Shown here in pieces: positions 27,060 through 35,886 of a DNA stretch of 60,660 nt (the stretch's first letter is position 1; each line of letters opens with the position of its first letter). Source of the stretch: Gemmatimonadetes bacterium bin94 (GTDB lineage Bacteria; Gemmatimonadota; Gemmatimonadetes; Longimicrobiales; Gaopeijiaceae); contig MPNE01000025.1 in assembly GCA_002238865.1 (NCBI GenBank), positions 1 to 60,660 on the forward strand. The letters are read 5' to 3'. Made by a program: the position numbers and the translations under genes. Under the pieces are notes generated by a model, which saw nothing but the letters and a program-made list of their open reading frames with translations, ran no database searches and was not told the DNA's origin.

Positions 27060-28517
27060 ATGACCCGACAATCCATCCAGGAGACCGCCGCCCGCGTTCG
27101 TCGCGGCGACGACACCGCTCGACGGCTGGCGGAACACGCGATTCGCCGTCACGAGGCCAGCGACCTCGGCGCCTACATCGTCTTTGACGCCCAAGGCGCC
27201 CTGGCACAGGCGGCCGCGGTCGACGCGACCGTCGCGCGCGGCGAGGATCCGGGCCCTCTGGCCGGGATCACCGTCTCGGTGAAGGACCTGTACGGCGTGG
27301 AGGGTCTTCCGATCCGGGCCGGAACCAGGCGAGAGCTCCCCGCCCGGTGGCAGCGCGAAGGCTTCCTCGTCCGCGCGATTCGTCAGCTGGGCGCCGTGAT
27401 CGTCGGCAAGACCCACACGGTCGAGCTGGCCTTCGGCGGCGTCGGCCTGAACCCGAACACGGGAACACCGGTGAACCCCTGGGACGCGGCGCAGCACCGA
27501 GTTCCAGGCGGTTCGTCAGCTGGAGCGGGCGTGAGTCTCTGGGAGGGCTCGGCCATGATCGCGCTCGGGAGCGACACCGGCGGATCGGTCCGGATCCCGG
27601 CCTCGGCGACGGGCGTCGTGGGACACCGCCACACCACGGGGAGGTGGCCGACCACGGGCGTCGTCCCACTGAGCGAGACGCTGGACACGGTGGGACTTCT
27701 CACCCACACGGTCGAAGATTCGCGCTATGCTTTCCGGGCGATCGACCCCCTGGCGGCGGACACGGGCAGCGACGGCGCCCGCGCTCAGGGGCCCGCGTCG
27801 TCCACGGCCATGCCCGGCGCGCCCGAACCCGCTCCCGCAGCGGGCACCCGGTCCGTAGCCGGCCTCCGCATCGGCATTCCGCGATCCGACCTGTGGGCCG
27901 GAGCCACGCCCGCCATCGCAGCGGTCGTCCGGGACGCGCTCGGCGAACTGGAGGCCGCGGGTGCACACGTTGTCGAGGTCGACGCCCCCGAGCTCGACGA
28001 AGCCGGCGAACGCTACCTGGCCGGCGAGCTCGTGCAGCCCGAGCGCTTCGAGTCCCTGGAACGCGATCTTCCCGGCTGGACCCCCATACTCGATCCCACC
28101 GTGGGCAAGCGGCTGGAATCGGCCCGGGACGTGAGCGCGGTCGACTACGTCGCCGTCCTTCGCCTCCGCCTCCGCCTCTCGGCCACACTCCACGCCCGTC
28201 TGGACGCCGAGCGGGTCGACCTCCTCGCCGCCCCCACCCTCCCCATCACTCCCCCACCCCTTTCCGCGCTCGCCAAACTGGACGTCTACCGCGCCACCAA
28301 CCGCGACATGCTCTCGGGAACCGGCCCGGCGAGCATGTTGAACATGTGTGCGGTGAGCCTCCCGGCCGGCCTCGACGAGCACGGCATGCCGGTCGGCCTT
28401 CAGCTCATCGGCCGCTCGGGCACCGACCACGCCCTTCTCGTCCGCGCGGTCGCTGCGGAATCGGTGCTGGGGACGAACGTCGCGCGTCTGGGGGTGCCGC
28501 CGCGGGTGGCACGGTAG
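27060..28517 (+). CDS. amidase-signature family hydrolase
   Basis: A 485-residue amidase with the Ser-cisSer-Lys triad: Lys75 in SVKDLYGV, the cis serine in GGSSAG (about 152-153) and nucleophile Ser176 in DTGGSVRIPA. These enzymes hydrolyse amides in the cytoplasm; GatA is a close relative, but no gatB or gatC is nearby, so a free amidase is more likely. An acidic/Ala-Pro-rich insertion (about 235-265) separates the two halves of the domain. No signal peptide. It converges with the xdhC pair; no ribosome site is evident before ATG 27060. Confidence 0.85.
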   Translation: MTRQSIQETAARVRRGDDTARRLAEHAIRRHEASDLGAYIVFDAQGALAQAAAVDATVARGEDPGPLAGITVSVKDLYGVEGLPIRAGTRRELPARWQREGFLVRAIRQLGAVIVGKTHTVELAFGGVGLNPNTGTPVNPWDAAQHRVPGGSSAGAGVSLWEGSAMIALGSDTGGSVRIPASATGVVGHRHTTGRWPTTGVVPLSETLDTVGLLTHTVEDSRYAFRAIDPLAADTGSDGARAQGPASSTAMPGAPEPAPAAGTRSVAGLRIGIPRSDLWAGATPAIAAVVRDALGELEAAGAHVVEVDAPELDEAGERYLAGELVQPERFESLERDLPGWTPILDPTVGKRLESARDVSAVDYVAVLRLRLRLSATLHARLDAERVDLLAAPTLPITPPPLSALAKLDVYRATNRDMLSGTGPASMLNMCAVSLPAGLDEHGMPVGLQLIGRSGTDHALLVRAVAAESVLGTNVARLGVPPRVAR

Positions 28518-28546
28518 CCGCACCACGGGCTCACAGCCCAAGACCC

Positions 28547-29242
28547 CTACAACCGCAACGCCCCGATCACCTGCGCCAGCACCGCCACCGCAATCTCTTC
28601 CGGCGTCCGCGCACCGATCGGCAGCCCGACCGGCCCGTGAATCCGGTCCACGTCCGACGACGAATACCCGGCCGCGCCCAACCGTTCCCGCCGCGCCCCC
28701 TGCGTCTTCCGGCTGCCGAGCGCACCCACATAGAATGCGTCGCTGCCCAGAGCCGCCTCCAGCGCCGGGTCGTCGATCTTGGGGTCATGGGTGAGGGCCA
28801 CGAGAGCCGTGCGGCCGTCGAGCGCCAGCCCCGCCATGGCCCGGTCGGGCCACTGCCGGATCAGCGCCGCGCCGGGGAACCGGTCCGCCGTGGCGAATCC
28901 CTCCCGCGGGTCCAGCACCGTCACCTGAAAGCCCGCCAGCGTGGCCATCGGGACCAGCGCCTGCGCGATGTGAACCGCGCCGACCACGATCAGCCGCGGG
29001 GCCCGGATGTAGGGGCGGAGGAAGACATCCCCCTGCGGCGTCTCCACCGTCCGCGACTCGCCGACCCTGAGCACCTCGGCCACGATGTCGGCGTCCAGTC
29101 CCGGTCCGTCCAGCCCCGGTCCGTCCGGCCCGCTGCCCGAGTCAATCAACTCCTGCGCCCCATCGGCCAGCCAGGTCGCCAGAACCACGTCCCGCCCGTT
29201 CCTCTGCGCCTCGATCAGCTCCCGCAGGACCCGGCCCCTCAC
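28547..29242 (-). CDS. XdhC/CoxI-family protein, C-terminal Rossmann half
   Basis: A 231-residue protein with the XdhC Rossmann domain (RLIVVGAVHIAQALVPMATLAGFQVTVLDPR) and the terminal GLPIGARTPEEIAVAVLAQ motif. XdhC proteins bind molybdenum cofactor, protect it while the sulfido ligand is added, and deliver it to xanthine dehydrogenase-type enzymes, here presumably the coxSLM product 16 kb away. GTG 29242 overlaps the stop of the companion gene (GTGA). A short duplicated GPGLD motif near residue 40 is a lineage-specific insert. Confidence 0.85.
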   Translation of the reverse strand: MRGRVLRELIEAQRNGRDVVLATWLADGAQELIDSGSGPDGPGLDGPGLDADIVAEVLRVGESRTVETPQGDVFLRPYIRAPRLIVVGAVHIAQALVPMATLAGFQVTVLDPREGFATADRFPGAALIRQWPDRAMAGLALDGRTALVALTHDPKIDDPALEAALGSDAFYVGALGSRKTQGARRERLGAAGYSSSDVDRIHGPVGLPIGARTPEEIAVAVLAQVIGALRL

Positions 29243-29604
29243 CGGTCGGTCCACTCCGACTCCTCGACCACCGCCTCGACGAACAGGTGCACCCTGCCCC
29301 CGCACGCCAGCCCCACCTCCCAGGCCATCTCGTTCGTGACCCCGAATTCCAGCGTCCGCGCAGTCCCCGACTCGATCACCTCGAGCGCCGTCTGGATCAC
29401 CGCGCCCTCGATGCAGCCCCCCGAGACGGAGCCGGAAAAGTCCCCGTTCGCGGCGATCGCCATGTGGCTTCCCGCACGTCTGGGAGCCGAACCCCACGTG
29501 CGCGTCACCGTGGCCAGCGCGATCCGGCGGCCTTCGTCCAGCCACTCGGCCGCTTGCGCGAGGACGGGATCCGCGTTCGTGTGTCTTCTGTTCGACGAGT
29601 CCAT
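29239..29604 (-). CDS. XdhC/CoxI-family protein, N-terminal half
   Basis: A 121-residue protein matching the XdhC_CoxI N-terminal domain: TWGSAPRRAGSHMAI, the SGSVSGGCIEGAV core with its Cys, and WEVGLACGGRVHLFVE with a second Cys. In many bacteria this domain and the Rossmann domain form one chain; here they are two overlapping genes, a split also seen in other cox-type clusters. The Cys residues would hold molybdenum cofactor or sulfur. It is divergent from sufU, 39 bp away. Confidence 0.85.
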   Translation of the reverse strand: MDSSNRRHTNADPVLAQAAEWLDEGRRIALATVTRTWGSAPRRAGSHMAIAANGDFSGSVSGGCIEGAVIQTALEVIESGTARTLEFGVTNEMAWEVGLACGGRVHLFVEAVVEESEWTDR

Positions 29605-29643
29605 GGGACTTGAAGTCTACCCCTCTCCGCATGGCGCGCAACT

Positions 29644-30078
29644 TTGGCGGCGAACCCCGACGAGGAACTCTACCAGGCCCTGATCCGGGATCACTTCCGG
29701 CGGCCACGCAACCGCGGGTCGCTGGATCCCCCGGCCACCTCCGGCCACGCCCACAATCCCTTCTGCGGCGACACCGTGCGGATCTGGATCCGGGTGGAGG
29801 AGGGGCGCGTCGCCGACGCCACCTTCGACGGCCGGGGTTGCGCGATCTCGCAGGCCGCCGCATCGATGCTGACCGCCCTGGTGAAGGGAAGGGACGTCGA
29901 CGCGGTCCATGGTCTTCGCCGGGCGCTCACCGAGGGATTGGCTCCGGACGGGCCCCCGCTGCCGAAGGAGCTCGGAGACCTGCGCGCAATGGCCGGCGTG
30001 AGGCGTTTTCCGAGCAGGATCCGGTGCGCGGTGCTGCCGTTCGATGCGTTGGAGGAGGCGCTGGAAGGGCGCGGATAG
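29644..30078 (+). CDS. sufU: SufU-type iron-sulfur/sulfur-transfer protein
   Basis: A 144-residue SufU/IscU-family protein. The ligand set Cys41, Asp43 (NPFCGD), Cys66 (GRGCAISQ) and Cys128 (RIRCAVLPF) has the spacing known for zinc-dependent SufU, which relays sulfur from the SufS desulfurase. No sufB, C, D or S is visible nearby. TTG 29644 is the best start for a full-length domain. It lies beside the xdhC pair, so sulfur supply to the molybdenum enzyme or its two-cluster subunit is a reasonable inference. Confidence 0.88.
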   Translation: MAANPDEELYQALIRDHFRRPRNRGSLDPPATSGHAHNPFCGDTVRIWIRVEEGRVADATFDGRGCAISQAAASMLTALVKGRDVDAVHGLRRALTEGLAPDGPPLPKELGDLRAMAGVRRFPSRIRCAVLPFDALEEALEGRG

Positions 30079-30098
30079 GCCCCGGGTCACGGACCCCG

Positions 30099-30458
30099 AA
30101 GCTTGGGGCCGCCTTCGCCAACACTGCCGGCGGCACCATTCTGATCGGAATAACGGATCGTACAAGGGACGTCCGCGGAGTCGACAGCCCTCTCGACCTG
30201 GAGGAACGGGCCGCGAATCTGATCAGCGACTCGATTCGGCCCAGGCTCCTGCCGGACCTCGAAGTCATCAGCTATCGGGATCGGCAACTGCTTGCCGTCC
30301 GGGTCTATCCGAGCGGGTCGCGGCCTCACTTCATTAGGCGAGCGGGCCTGAGAAGCGGCACCTACGTCCGCGTGGGCTCCACCAACCGGCAGGCCAACGC
30401 GCAGTTGATTGCCGAGATGCAGAGGTTTTCCATCGGCGAGTCCTTCGACGAATGGCTA
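30099..30458 (+). pseudogene. AlbA_2 (Schlafen-type) domain remnant
   Basis: About 120 codons without a usable start match the AlbA_2 domain of RecG-like regulators: KLGAAFANTAGGTILIGI, then RPHFIRRAGLRSGTYVRVGSTNR, then MQRFSIGESFDE, where the next domain should begin. The N-terminal glutamate-rich strand of the domain and the whole ATP-binding half are missing. The frame runs on into sequence antisense to the beta-propeller gene. It is a decayed fragment squeezed between sufU and the beta-propeller gene. The missing C-terminal type of domain is present as a separate gene at 5.8-7.0 kb. Confidence 0.75.
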
Positions 30459-30473
30459 TGGCCACGGTCCTTG

Positions 30474-31628
30474 TCATGCCGGCACCAAACCCCGCACCTC
30501 GACGCGCTGCACCCCCAGCTCATCCAGTGTCGTTACCAGCGCCCAATCGGGCCCGATGTCCAGCAGACCGGTCCGGGCAGGAAGCACCAGGGTACGCCCC
30601 CACCTGCCATCTTCATCGAATCCCAACCACTCGCTCCGCTCCCCCGGGCGCATGTAGTCCTGCACCCACAGCATGCCGTCGTCTCCCATCATGAGCCTGT
30701 GGTACGCGGGGACCTCGTCCGGCACGATCTCGCTCTCCCGGTCCCAGTGGCGCTCGAAGCGCGCGCGCCAGTCGGGATCGTCGTCGTCGCGGTAGCTTGC
30801 CTCGAGGGCGTCCCGGTATCGGTCGACATCCTCCCGGGCCACGGCCAGGTCCGGCCCCTCCCAGCGGATCCGGCGAATCGTCGAGCCGGTCCAGCCGATC
30901 AGCTCGACCTCGTAGTCGTCGCTGGTGCCGAGCCAGATTCCTTCGTCGGTCGCTGCCAGCGCCATGTCATGTATCCAGATGCTGCCGAGCATGACAATGC
31001 CACTGCCCAGGGACTTCTGCTCGCGGTCGGGAATCCTCTCGCGCAGCATCGTTGCGGCGGTGTCGCCGATTTCCGCGAAGCCCAGTGAAAGGAGTACGCG
31101 GTGTAGCGCCCCGGGTTCGGCCGCCTCCTCGTAGCCGAGAGTGCTACCCAGGAAGGCCAGGCGCCCGTTCGGTGCGCACACGAAGTCGCGCAGCGGCAAT
31201 TCGTTGTACAGAAAGCGGTACTCGTCGAGGAGGCCTCCCTCCCCGTCGTACACTTGGACCCGCACGTTCCGGGTGTCGTAGACGACGATCGACTCCTCGC
31301 TTGTGCAGCCCTCCACGATCTGCACACGCCTGAACTCGCCCGGCCCCTCACCCGCGCGGCCGCGGCTCCACAGGTGCTCCCCACCCGCGCCGAACCGCTG
31401 GACCCGGGAGCCCTGCTGGTCGGACACGACCACGCTGCCGTCGGGGAGTCTGGCGCCGGCGTTGACCCTGCCGAAGAGGTACTCGTCAGGCCCATCGAGC
31501 CTCCCGACCGAGAGGATCGGTTCGGCGGACAGGCGGACTTCGGAGGCCGGTCTCGCCTGGGGCGCCTCCGCGCGAGTGAAATGGGGTGTGGCGGTGAGCG
31601 CAGCGAGAACGGCTATCCACCGGCGCAT
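30474..31628 (-). CDS. secreted six-bladed beta-propeller protein
   Basis: A 384-residue protein with a short signal peptide (MRRWIAVLAALTATPHFTRA) and the repeat pattern of the 6-bladed beta-propeller family (GSVVVSDQQGSRVQRFGAGGEHLWSRGRAGEGPGEF and later blades). Such proteins are abundant in Gemmatimonadota and relatives; no catalytic residues are recognised. ATG 31628 has GGAGGG before it. A binding or scaffold role outside the cytoplasm is likely; function unknown. Confidence 0.8.
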   Translation of the reverse strand: MRRWIAVLAALTATPHFTRAEAPQARPASEVRLSAEPILSVGRLDGPDEYLFGRVNAGARLPDGSVVVSDQQGSRVQRFGAGGEHLWSRGRAGEGPGEFRRVQIVEGCTSEESIVVYDTRNVRVQVYDGEGGLLDEYRFLYNELPLRDFVCAPNGRLAFLGSTLGYEEAAEPGALHRVLLSLGFAEIGDTAATMLRERIPDREQKSLGSGIVMLGSIWIHDMALAATDEGIWLGTSDDYEVELIGWTGSTIRRIRWEGPDLAVAREDVDRYRDALEASYRDDDDPDWRARFERHWDRESEIVPDEVPAYHRLMMGDDGMLWVQDYMRPGERSEWLGFDEDGRWGRTLVLPARTGLLDIGPDWALVTTLDELGVQRVEVRGLVPA

Positions 31629-31668
31629 GATGCCCTCCTGTCCAATTGATCTCCGAATAACTTAGTTG

Positions 31669-31698
31669 ATAGTTGCAGAATGGTTTGGGGAATGTCAA
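31669..31698 (-). promoter_or_regulatory. promoter candidate for the beta-propeller gene
   Basis: On the minus strand a perfect TTGACA (31698-31693) is followed after 18 bp by AACTAT (31674-31669), about 40 bp upstream of the ATG. The -35 is excellent, the -10 weak. Confidence 0.35.
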
Positions 31699-31741
31699 GG
31701 AGCCGTGAGGAACTCGAGTCGACTTGTCCGCTCGGCGCACG

Positions 31742-32482
31742 TCAGTGGCTGAGGATCTTGCCCACGAACGCCTGGCACCGTCGCGTCCGAGGGTTGTCGA
31801 AGATCCTGTCCGCGGAGCCTTCCTCGATCACCCTGCCCCGGTCCATCATGACTACCCTTGTGGAGATCTCGCGGACCAGCGCCATCTCGTGTGAGACCAT
31901 CAGCATGGTCATCCCCTCGGCGGCCAGGATGCGGATCGCGTCGAGCACCTCACTGACCAGCTCGGGATCGAGCGCCGACGTCACCTCGTCCAGCAGCAGG
32001 ATGTCCGGCTTGAGCGCCAGGGCCCGAGCGATCGCCACCCGTTGCTGCTGGCCGCCCGACAGCTCGTCAGGATACGCGTGCAGCTTGTCGCCGAGACCCA
32101 CCTTCCGGAGAAGGGCGGTGGCTTCCTCCTCGACCTCTCGGGCGTTGCGCTTGCGGATCTTGACCGGTGCGACGGTCACATTGCGCAGCGCATCCATGTT
32201 CTGAAACAGGTTGTATTGCTGAAAGACGATCGCCAGCCGCTCCCGGAGCGCCTTCACGCTTTTCCTGTTCGTATAGTCGACCTTCTCCCCGTCCAGCATC
32301 ACCTCGCCGGACTGCGGCACCAGGAGCCCCATGAGGCCCCTCAACAACGAGCTCTTCCCCGAGCCCGAAGGGCCGATCAGGCTGATGATCTCTCCCTTCG
32401 CGATCTGAATGCTGACGTCGACGAGGACCTGTTCCTTCCCGTCGTAGCTCGCCGTGAAGCGATCGATTTCCAGGTAATGCAT
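31742..32482 (-). CDS. polar amino acid-type ABC importer ATPase
   Basis: A 246-residue GlnQ/HisP-type ATPase. Walker A GPSGSGKS is at 37-44, the signature is LSGGQQQRVAIARAL, Walker B is LLLDEVTSALDPEL, and the H-loop is VSHEM. It powers the two permeases encoded upstream. Its ATG overlaps the stop of the DUF6282 hydrolase gene by one base (TGATG), so the hydrolase is translationally tied to the transporter. Last gene of the operon. Confidence 0.93.
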   Translation of the reverse strand: MHYLEIDRFTASYDGKEQVLVDVSIQIAKGEIISLIGPSGSGKSSLLRGLMGLLVPQSGEVMLDGEKVDYTNRKSVKALRERLAIVFQQYNLFQNMDALRNVTVAPVKIRKRNAREVEEEATALLRKVGLGDKLHAYPDELSGGQQQRVAIARALALKPDILLLDEVTSALDPELVSEVLDAIRILAAEGMTMLMVSHEMALVREISTRVVMMDRGRVIEEGSADRIFDNPRTRRCQAFVGKILSH

Positions 32483-33414
32483 CAGGCCGGCTGGACCGGG
32501 GCGGCACGGATCCGGAACAGCTCTCCAGGATTGGTCGAGTTCATCGTGCGGATCTCCTCTTCGCTGAAACCGGCGCTCTCCAGGAGCAACATGTACTCCC
32601 GAAACGCCTCGACCGGCGGCGGCAGAAGGAAGACACCCGCATCGCTCGAGACAATGGCACGCTGCGGGGTCGCGGCCCGGATCCTGGGCGCCATCTCGTC
32701 GATTGTCATGCCCTTCGAGCGGTGCTTCTCCCTGTCCACATGGGTCAGGCTCACCTGCGTCGCATGCGTCAGGATGAAGAACGAGAACTCGGCGTAGGCA
32801 CCGGCGGCGACGACGGCTTTGATCTCGTCTTCGGTATAGCGTGCCGCCTGGGTGCGCAGGCGCTCGAGCCCTCGTCGCTTGCCTTCCTCGACCAACGCGA
32901 CCGCTTCGTGCCCTGCCACATGACCGCAGTCGAAGACCGCATCGGCCTCGGCGACCAGATCCATGATCTCGAGCACCACGTCCGGCACCTTGCCCGACCG
33001 GGGCACCGAGAAGGTCGTCTCGAGGTAGGCGGGACTTCGGCCCTCACGCTCGGCAACATTGCGCGTGTGATGGGTGGGCAGCGAGACGAAGCGAGCGCCG
33101 GTTCCCGGTCCGTACCCGTAGGCCAGCGCCGTACGTGCGGCCTCGACCGTGACGCCTCCGGCGATCGGCTGCATGATGATCCCGCCGAACACTTCGACGC
33201 CCAGCGACCCGAGTTCGGCCATGGCCAGGGCGGCGAACCCCGAGCTGTTGCCGAAGTTGTCCATCAGGCCAATGGCACGCATGCCGGCGTCGGCCGCCTG
33301 TCGTGTCGCCTCGAACACGTTGATCGACCGGCCGTTGATGTGCGGGCAGACATGCGTATGGCAGTCGATCGCACCTCGCAGATACTGCATCCCGGGACTC
33401 GTCGATGTCGTCAT
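32482..33414 (-). CDS. DUF6282-type metal-dependent hydrolase in an ABC importer operon
   Basis: A 310-residue TIM-barrel protein with an amidohydrolase-like metal motif near the start (DCHTHVCPH) and further His/Asp in VFDCGHVAGHE, LTHATQVSLTH and AIVSSDAGVF. It resembles the DUF6282 family, for which no reaction is established. ATG 33414 gives a tight start; longer readings add a basic, non-conserved leader. The gene lies between permease 2 (31 bp away) and the ATPase (one-base overlap), so it is part of the transport operon. The likely task is hydrolysis of the imported compound, for example a cyclic amide or N-acyl amino acid; that is inference. Confidence 0.75.
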   Translation of the reverse strand: MTTSTSPGMQYLRGAIDCHTHVCPHINGRSINVFEATRQAADAGMRAIGLMDNFGNSSGFAALAMAELGSLGVEVFGGIIMQPIAGGVTVEAARTALAYGYGPGTGARFVSLPTHHTRNVAEREGRSPAYLETTFSVPRSGKVPDVVLEIMDLVAEADAVFDCGHVAGHEAVALVEEGKRRGLERLRTQAARYTEDEIKAVVAAGAYAEFSFFILTHATQVSLTHVDREKHRSKGMTIDEMAPRIRAATPQRAIVSSDAGVFLLPPPVEAFREYMLLLESAGFSEEEIRTMNSTNPGELFRIRAAPVQPA

Positions 33415-33445
33415 CTTTCGGGTCGGTTGGAGTGGCCAGTCGCGG

Positions 33446-34174
33446 TCATGCCGCCTCGGACTCGGCGAGCAACGGGGCGCCCGACTTCCAGCCACGAGGT
33501 CGCTCCAGCTGCCTCTCGAGCCTTCGTGCGTAAAGGTTGAGCGGGTAGCAGATCAGGAAGTATAGGACGAGCAGGGACCCGAAGCTAAGGACGGGCGAGA
33601 ACCCTCTCTCGTTCAGGACCTTCGCCGCGTAGGTCAACTCGAAGACGGAGATTTGCGAGGCGATCGACGTCGACTTGATGAGGCCGACCGTAAAGCTCAG
33701 CGCGGGCGACAGAATGACCTTCCACGACTGTGGCAACGCCCAGAGTCGGAGGCTCATGACGCCCCCCATGTTCATGGATTCCGCCGCGTCCCACTGACTC
33801 TCGGGCAATGCCTCGAGCCCCGCGCGCATGATCTCCGCTGAGAAGGCGGCCGCGGCCAGCGCAACCGTGGTCGCGGTGACGGTGAACATTGAGACCCTCA
33901 TACCGACGACCTCGAAAGCGAAAAAGACCACCATCAGCTTGACCAGGAACGGAACCCGCCGGAAAGTCTCGCTGAACCCGACGGAAAGGAAGCGCGCGGG
34001 CAACACGTCGACCACGTGGCGGTTGCGAATGAAGGCGAGCAGCGCGCCGACGGTGTACCCGACGACGCAGCCGACGATCGACAGGGCCACGGTTACGCCG
34101 AAGGCCTGGGCCAGAAACGACACATTGGAATACGACAGGAAGAGGGGCAGCTGCTCCAGGAGGGACCCGCCCAT
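33446..34174 (-). CDS. amino acid-type ABC importer permease 2 (HisQ/HisM family)
   Basis: A 242-residue membrane protein with about five helices and the EAA coupling loop (SQWDAAESMNMGGVMSLRLWALPQS). It forms a heterodimer with the permease encoded just upstream. ATG 34174 overlaps the stop of that gene by one base. The C terminus is basic and cytoplasmic (LYARRLERQLERPRGWKS). Full length. Confidence 0.9.
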   Translation of the reverse strand: MGGSLLEQLPLFLSYSNVSFLAQAFGVTVALSIVGCVVGYTVGALLAFIRNRHVVDVLPARFLSVGFSETFRRVPFLVKLMVVFFAFEVVGMRVSMFTVTATTVALAAAAFSAEIMRAGLEALPESQWDAAESMNMGGVMSLRLWALPQSWKVILSPALSFTVGLIKSTSIASQISVFELTYAAKVLNERGFSPVLSFGSLLVLYFLICYPLNLYARRLERQLERPRGWKSGAPLLAESEAA

Positions 34175-34851
34175 CAGACGAACCTCGCCTTGACGCGGAA
34201 GAGATAGCGTCCGATGAGCCACAGCACGGCGCTGGCGACGAAGGTCAACACCACGTAGAGGACGGCCGACAATGAGAAGACCTCGAATGAGCGGAAGGTC
34301 TCGGCGCTGACGTTGTAGGTCCGGCCGGTGAGCTCCTCGAGGCCGAAGATCGACGCGATGGACGTCGTCATCGTCAGCAGGATGTACTGGTTGGTCAACG
34401 GTGGATAGAGCACTCGGATGACGTGGGGCAGAATGACGTACCACGTCATTTGTGCAACGCTCATGCCGAGCGTTTCCGCCGCCTCGATCTCCGACCTGCG
34501 TACGGACTGGAAGCCGGCACGCAGCGTTTCCGTCAGATACCCGCTGACGTTGAGCGTCAACCCCAGCAGCACGGCCTGGTAGGAAGACAGGAACACACCC
34601 ATTTCCGGCAGAGCAAAGAACAGGAAAAAGATCTGTACCAGGACCGGTGTGTTCATGAAGAAGGCGACGTAGCTGCTCACCGCAGCGCGCAACGCCCGGT
34701 TCCTGCCATAGGACAGAACGGTCGCATTGACGGTGGCGATGGTGACGCCCCCGACGAACGCGAGAAACGCCATCTGGAGCGCGAGCCAGGCTCCCCCGAT
34801 CAGGTAGCCCGTGAAGCCGACGACCTGCCCCCATTGCAGCGTATAGGCCAC
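34174..34851 (-). CDS. amino acid-type ABC importer permease 1 (HisM family)
   Basis: A 225-residue inner-membrane protein with five predicted helices. The EAA loop is RRSEIEAAETLGMSVAQMTWYVILPH, followed by NQYILLTMTTSIASIFGLEELTG, a conserved segment of the family. It works with permease 2, the ATPase and the lipoprotein receptor encoded 66 bp upstream. Confidence 0.9.
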   Translation of the reverse strand: MAYTLQWGQVVGFTGYLIGGAWLALQMAFLAFVGGVTIATVNATVLSYGRNRALRAAVSSYVAFFMNTPVLVQIFFLFFALPEMGVFLSSYQAVLLGLTLNVSGYLTETLRAGFQSVRRSEIEAAETLGMSVAQMTWYVILPHVIRVLYPPLTNQYILLTMTTSIASIFGLEELTGRTYNVSAETFRSFEVFSLSAVLYVVLTFVASAVLWLIGRYLFRVKARFV

Positions 34852-34917
34852 GTCAGTCCCTGCCGGTCGCCACTAGTACTAGCCGGTCCCTCGGCGCCAC
34901 GGTGGCGCGTGCCCCTG

Positions 34918-35778
34918 CTAGAAGAAGGGAGTGAACGGTACGGGGGTGGCCATCGGGGCCCCGAACCACTCCTCCCAGCGAGTCGCGATGAAGCCGGACT
35001 CGTGCATCTCGTAGACAGCGACGTTCAGCCAGTCCCGGAGCGTGTCGTTACCCTTGGCGACCCCGAACCCCGAGTAGTCGGGAGGTCGGAAGTCGGGCGT
35101 TGCGAACCAATACCAGTCGACATCGGAAAACGCACGCGTGAACCGGAACCCGAGGGTGTCGATCCCGTCCACCGACGCGTCCGCACGACCCTGGGCCAGC
35201 GCCCGGTCCCGGTCCGTGTAGTTGTCGAGCAGCAGGAGCCGGGCCTGCGGCAACAGCCGTTTGACGATCTCGACCGTGACGGTGCCCCGTACCTGAACGA
35301 GGGTGATGTTCTCGTGGTTAAGCTGCTGCCACGTGGTGATGCCCGTGTCCTTCCGGGTCAGGACACCGTAGCTCGACGTGTGAATCGGAACGCTGAAGTC
35401 AATGACCTTGGCCCGCCTGGAGTCCCGCGTCATCGCTCCCATGACGGCATCCACCTTTCCCAGCGCGACGAACGGAATGCGGTCCGGTGAGCCGACGACC
35501 ACGAGCTCGACATCGACCCCGAGCAAGCGACCGATCTCGGACGCGACGTCAACCTCGAACCCGACGATCTCGTTCTGGTCGTCGTACAGGGCGCGCGGCG
35601 GGATCTTCGGATTCAAACCGATCCTGATCGTACCGGCCTTGAGGATGTCGTCGAGTGTGCGAGCCCCGGTCCTGTCCGTTGTGCCCTCCGACGCACATCC
35701 GCCCGCCCCCACAAGCACGACAAGGCCGAGGACGGACCCTCCCAGAATGCCTCGTGACGCCCAACAGGGTGTCTTCAT
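34918..35778 (-). CDS. solute-binding lipoprotein of an amino acid-type ABC importer
   Basis: A 286-residue receptor with a lipoprotein signal ending VGAGGCAS, so it is anchored outside the inner membrane. The SBP family 3 fold is clear from KAGTIRIGLNPKIPPRALYDDQNEIVGFEVDVASEIGR, GKVDAVMGAMTRDSRRAKVIDFSVP and ADASVDGIDTLGF. The Arg and Asp typical of alpha-amino-acid binding are in the TRDSRR and VDG regions. ATG 35778 has GGAGGG seven bases upstream. First gene of the five-gene minus-strand operon. Confidence 0.92.
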   Translation of the reverse strand: MKTPCWASRGILGGSVLGLVVLVGAGGCASEGTTDRTGARTLDDILKAGTIRIGLNPKIPPRALYDDQNEIVGFEVDVASEIGRLLGVDVELVVVGSPDRIPFVALGKVDAVMGAMTRDSRRAKVIDFSVPIHTSSYGVLTRKDTGITTWQQLNHENITLVQVRGTVTVEIVKRLLPQARLLLLDNYTDRDRALAQGRADASVDGIDTLGFRFTRAFSDVDWYWFATPDFRPPDYSGFGVAKGNDTLRDWLNVAVYEMHESGFIATRWEEWFGAPMATPVPFTPFF

Positions 35779-35886
35779 CCCAGATCCCTCCGCATGGCGA
35801 CGTCAGATCAACCGGCGGATCAAGATAGGGGTTGTGGGGCGCCGGCGCAGCCGACCCCCGCACCTGACGTGGCGCGGCGCGCTGTT

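Noticed and set aside
27060-28517. GatA subunit of Glu-tRNA amidotransferase
   Set aside because: No gatB/gatC nearby and a lineage-specific insert in the domain; free amidase is the safer call.
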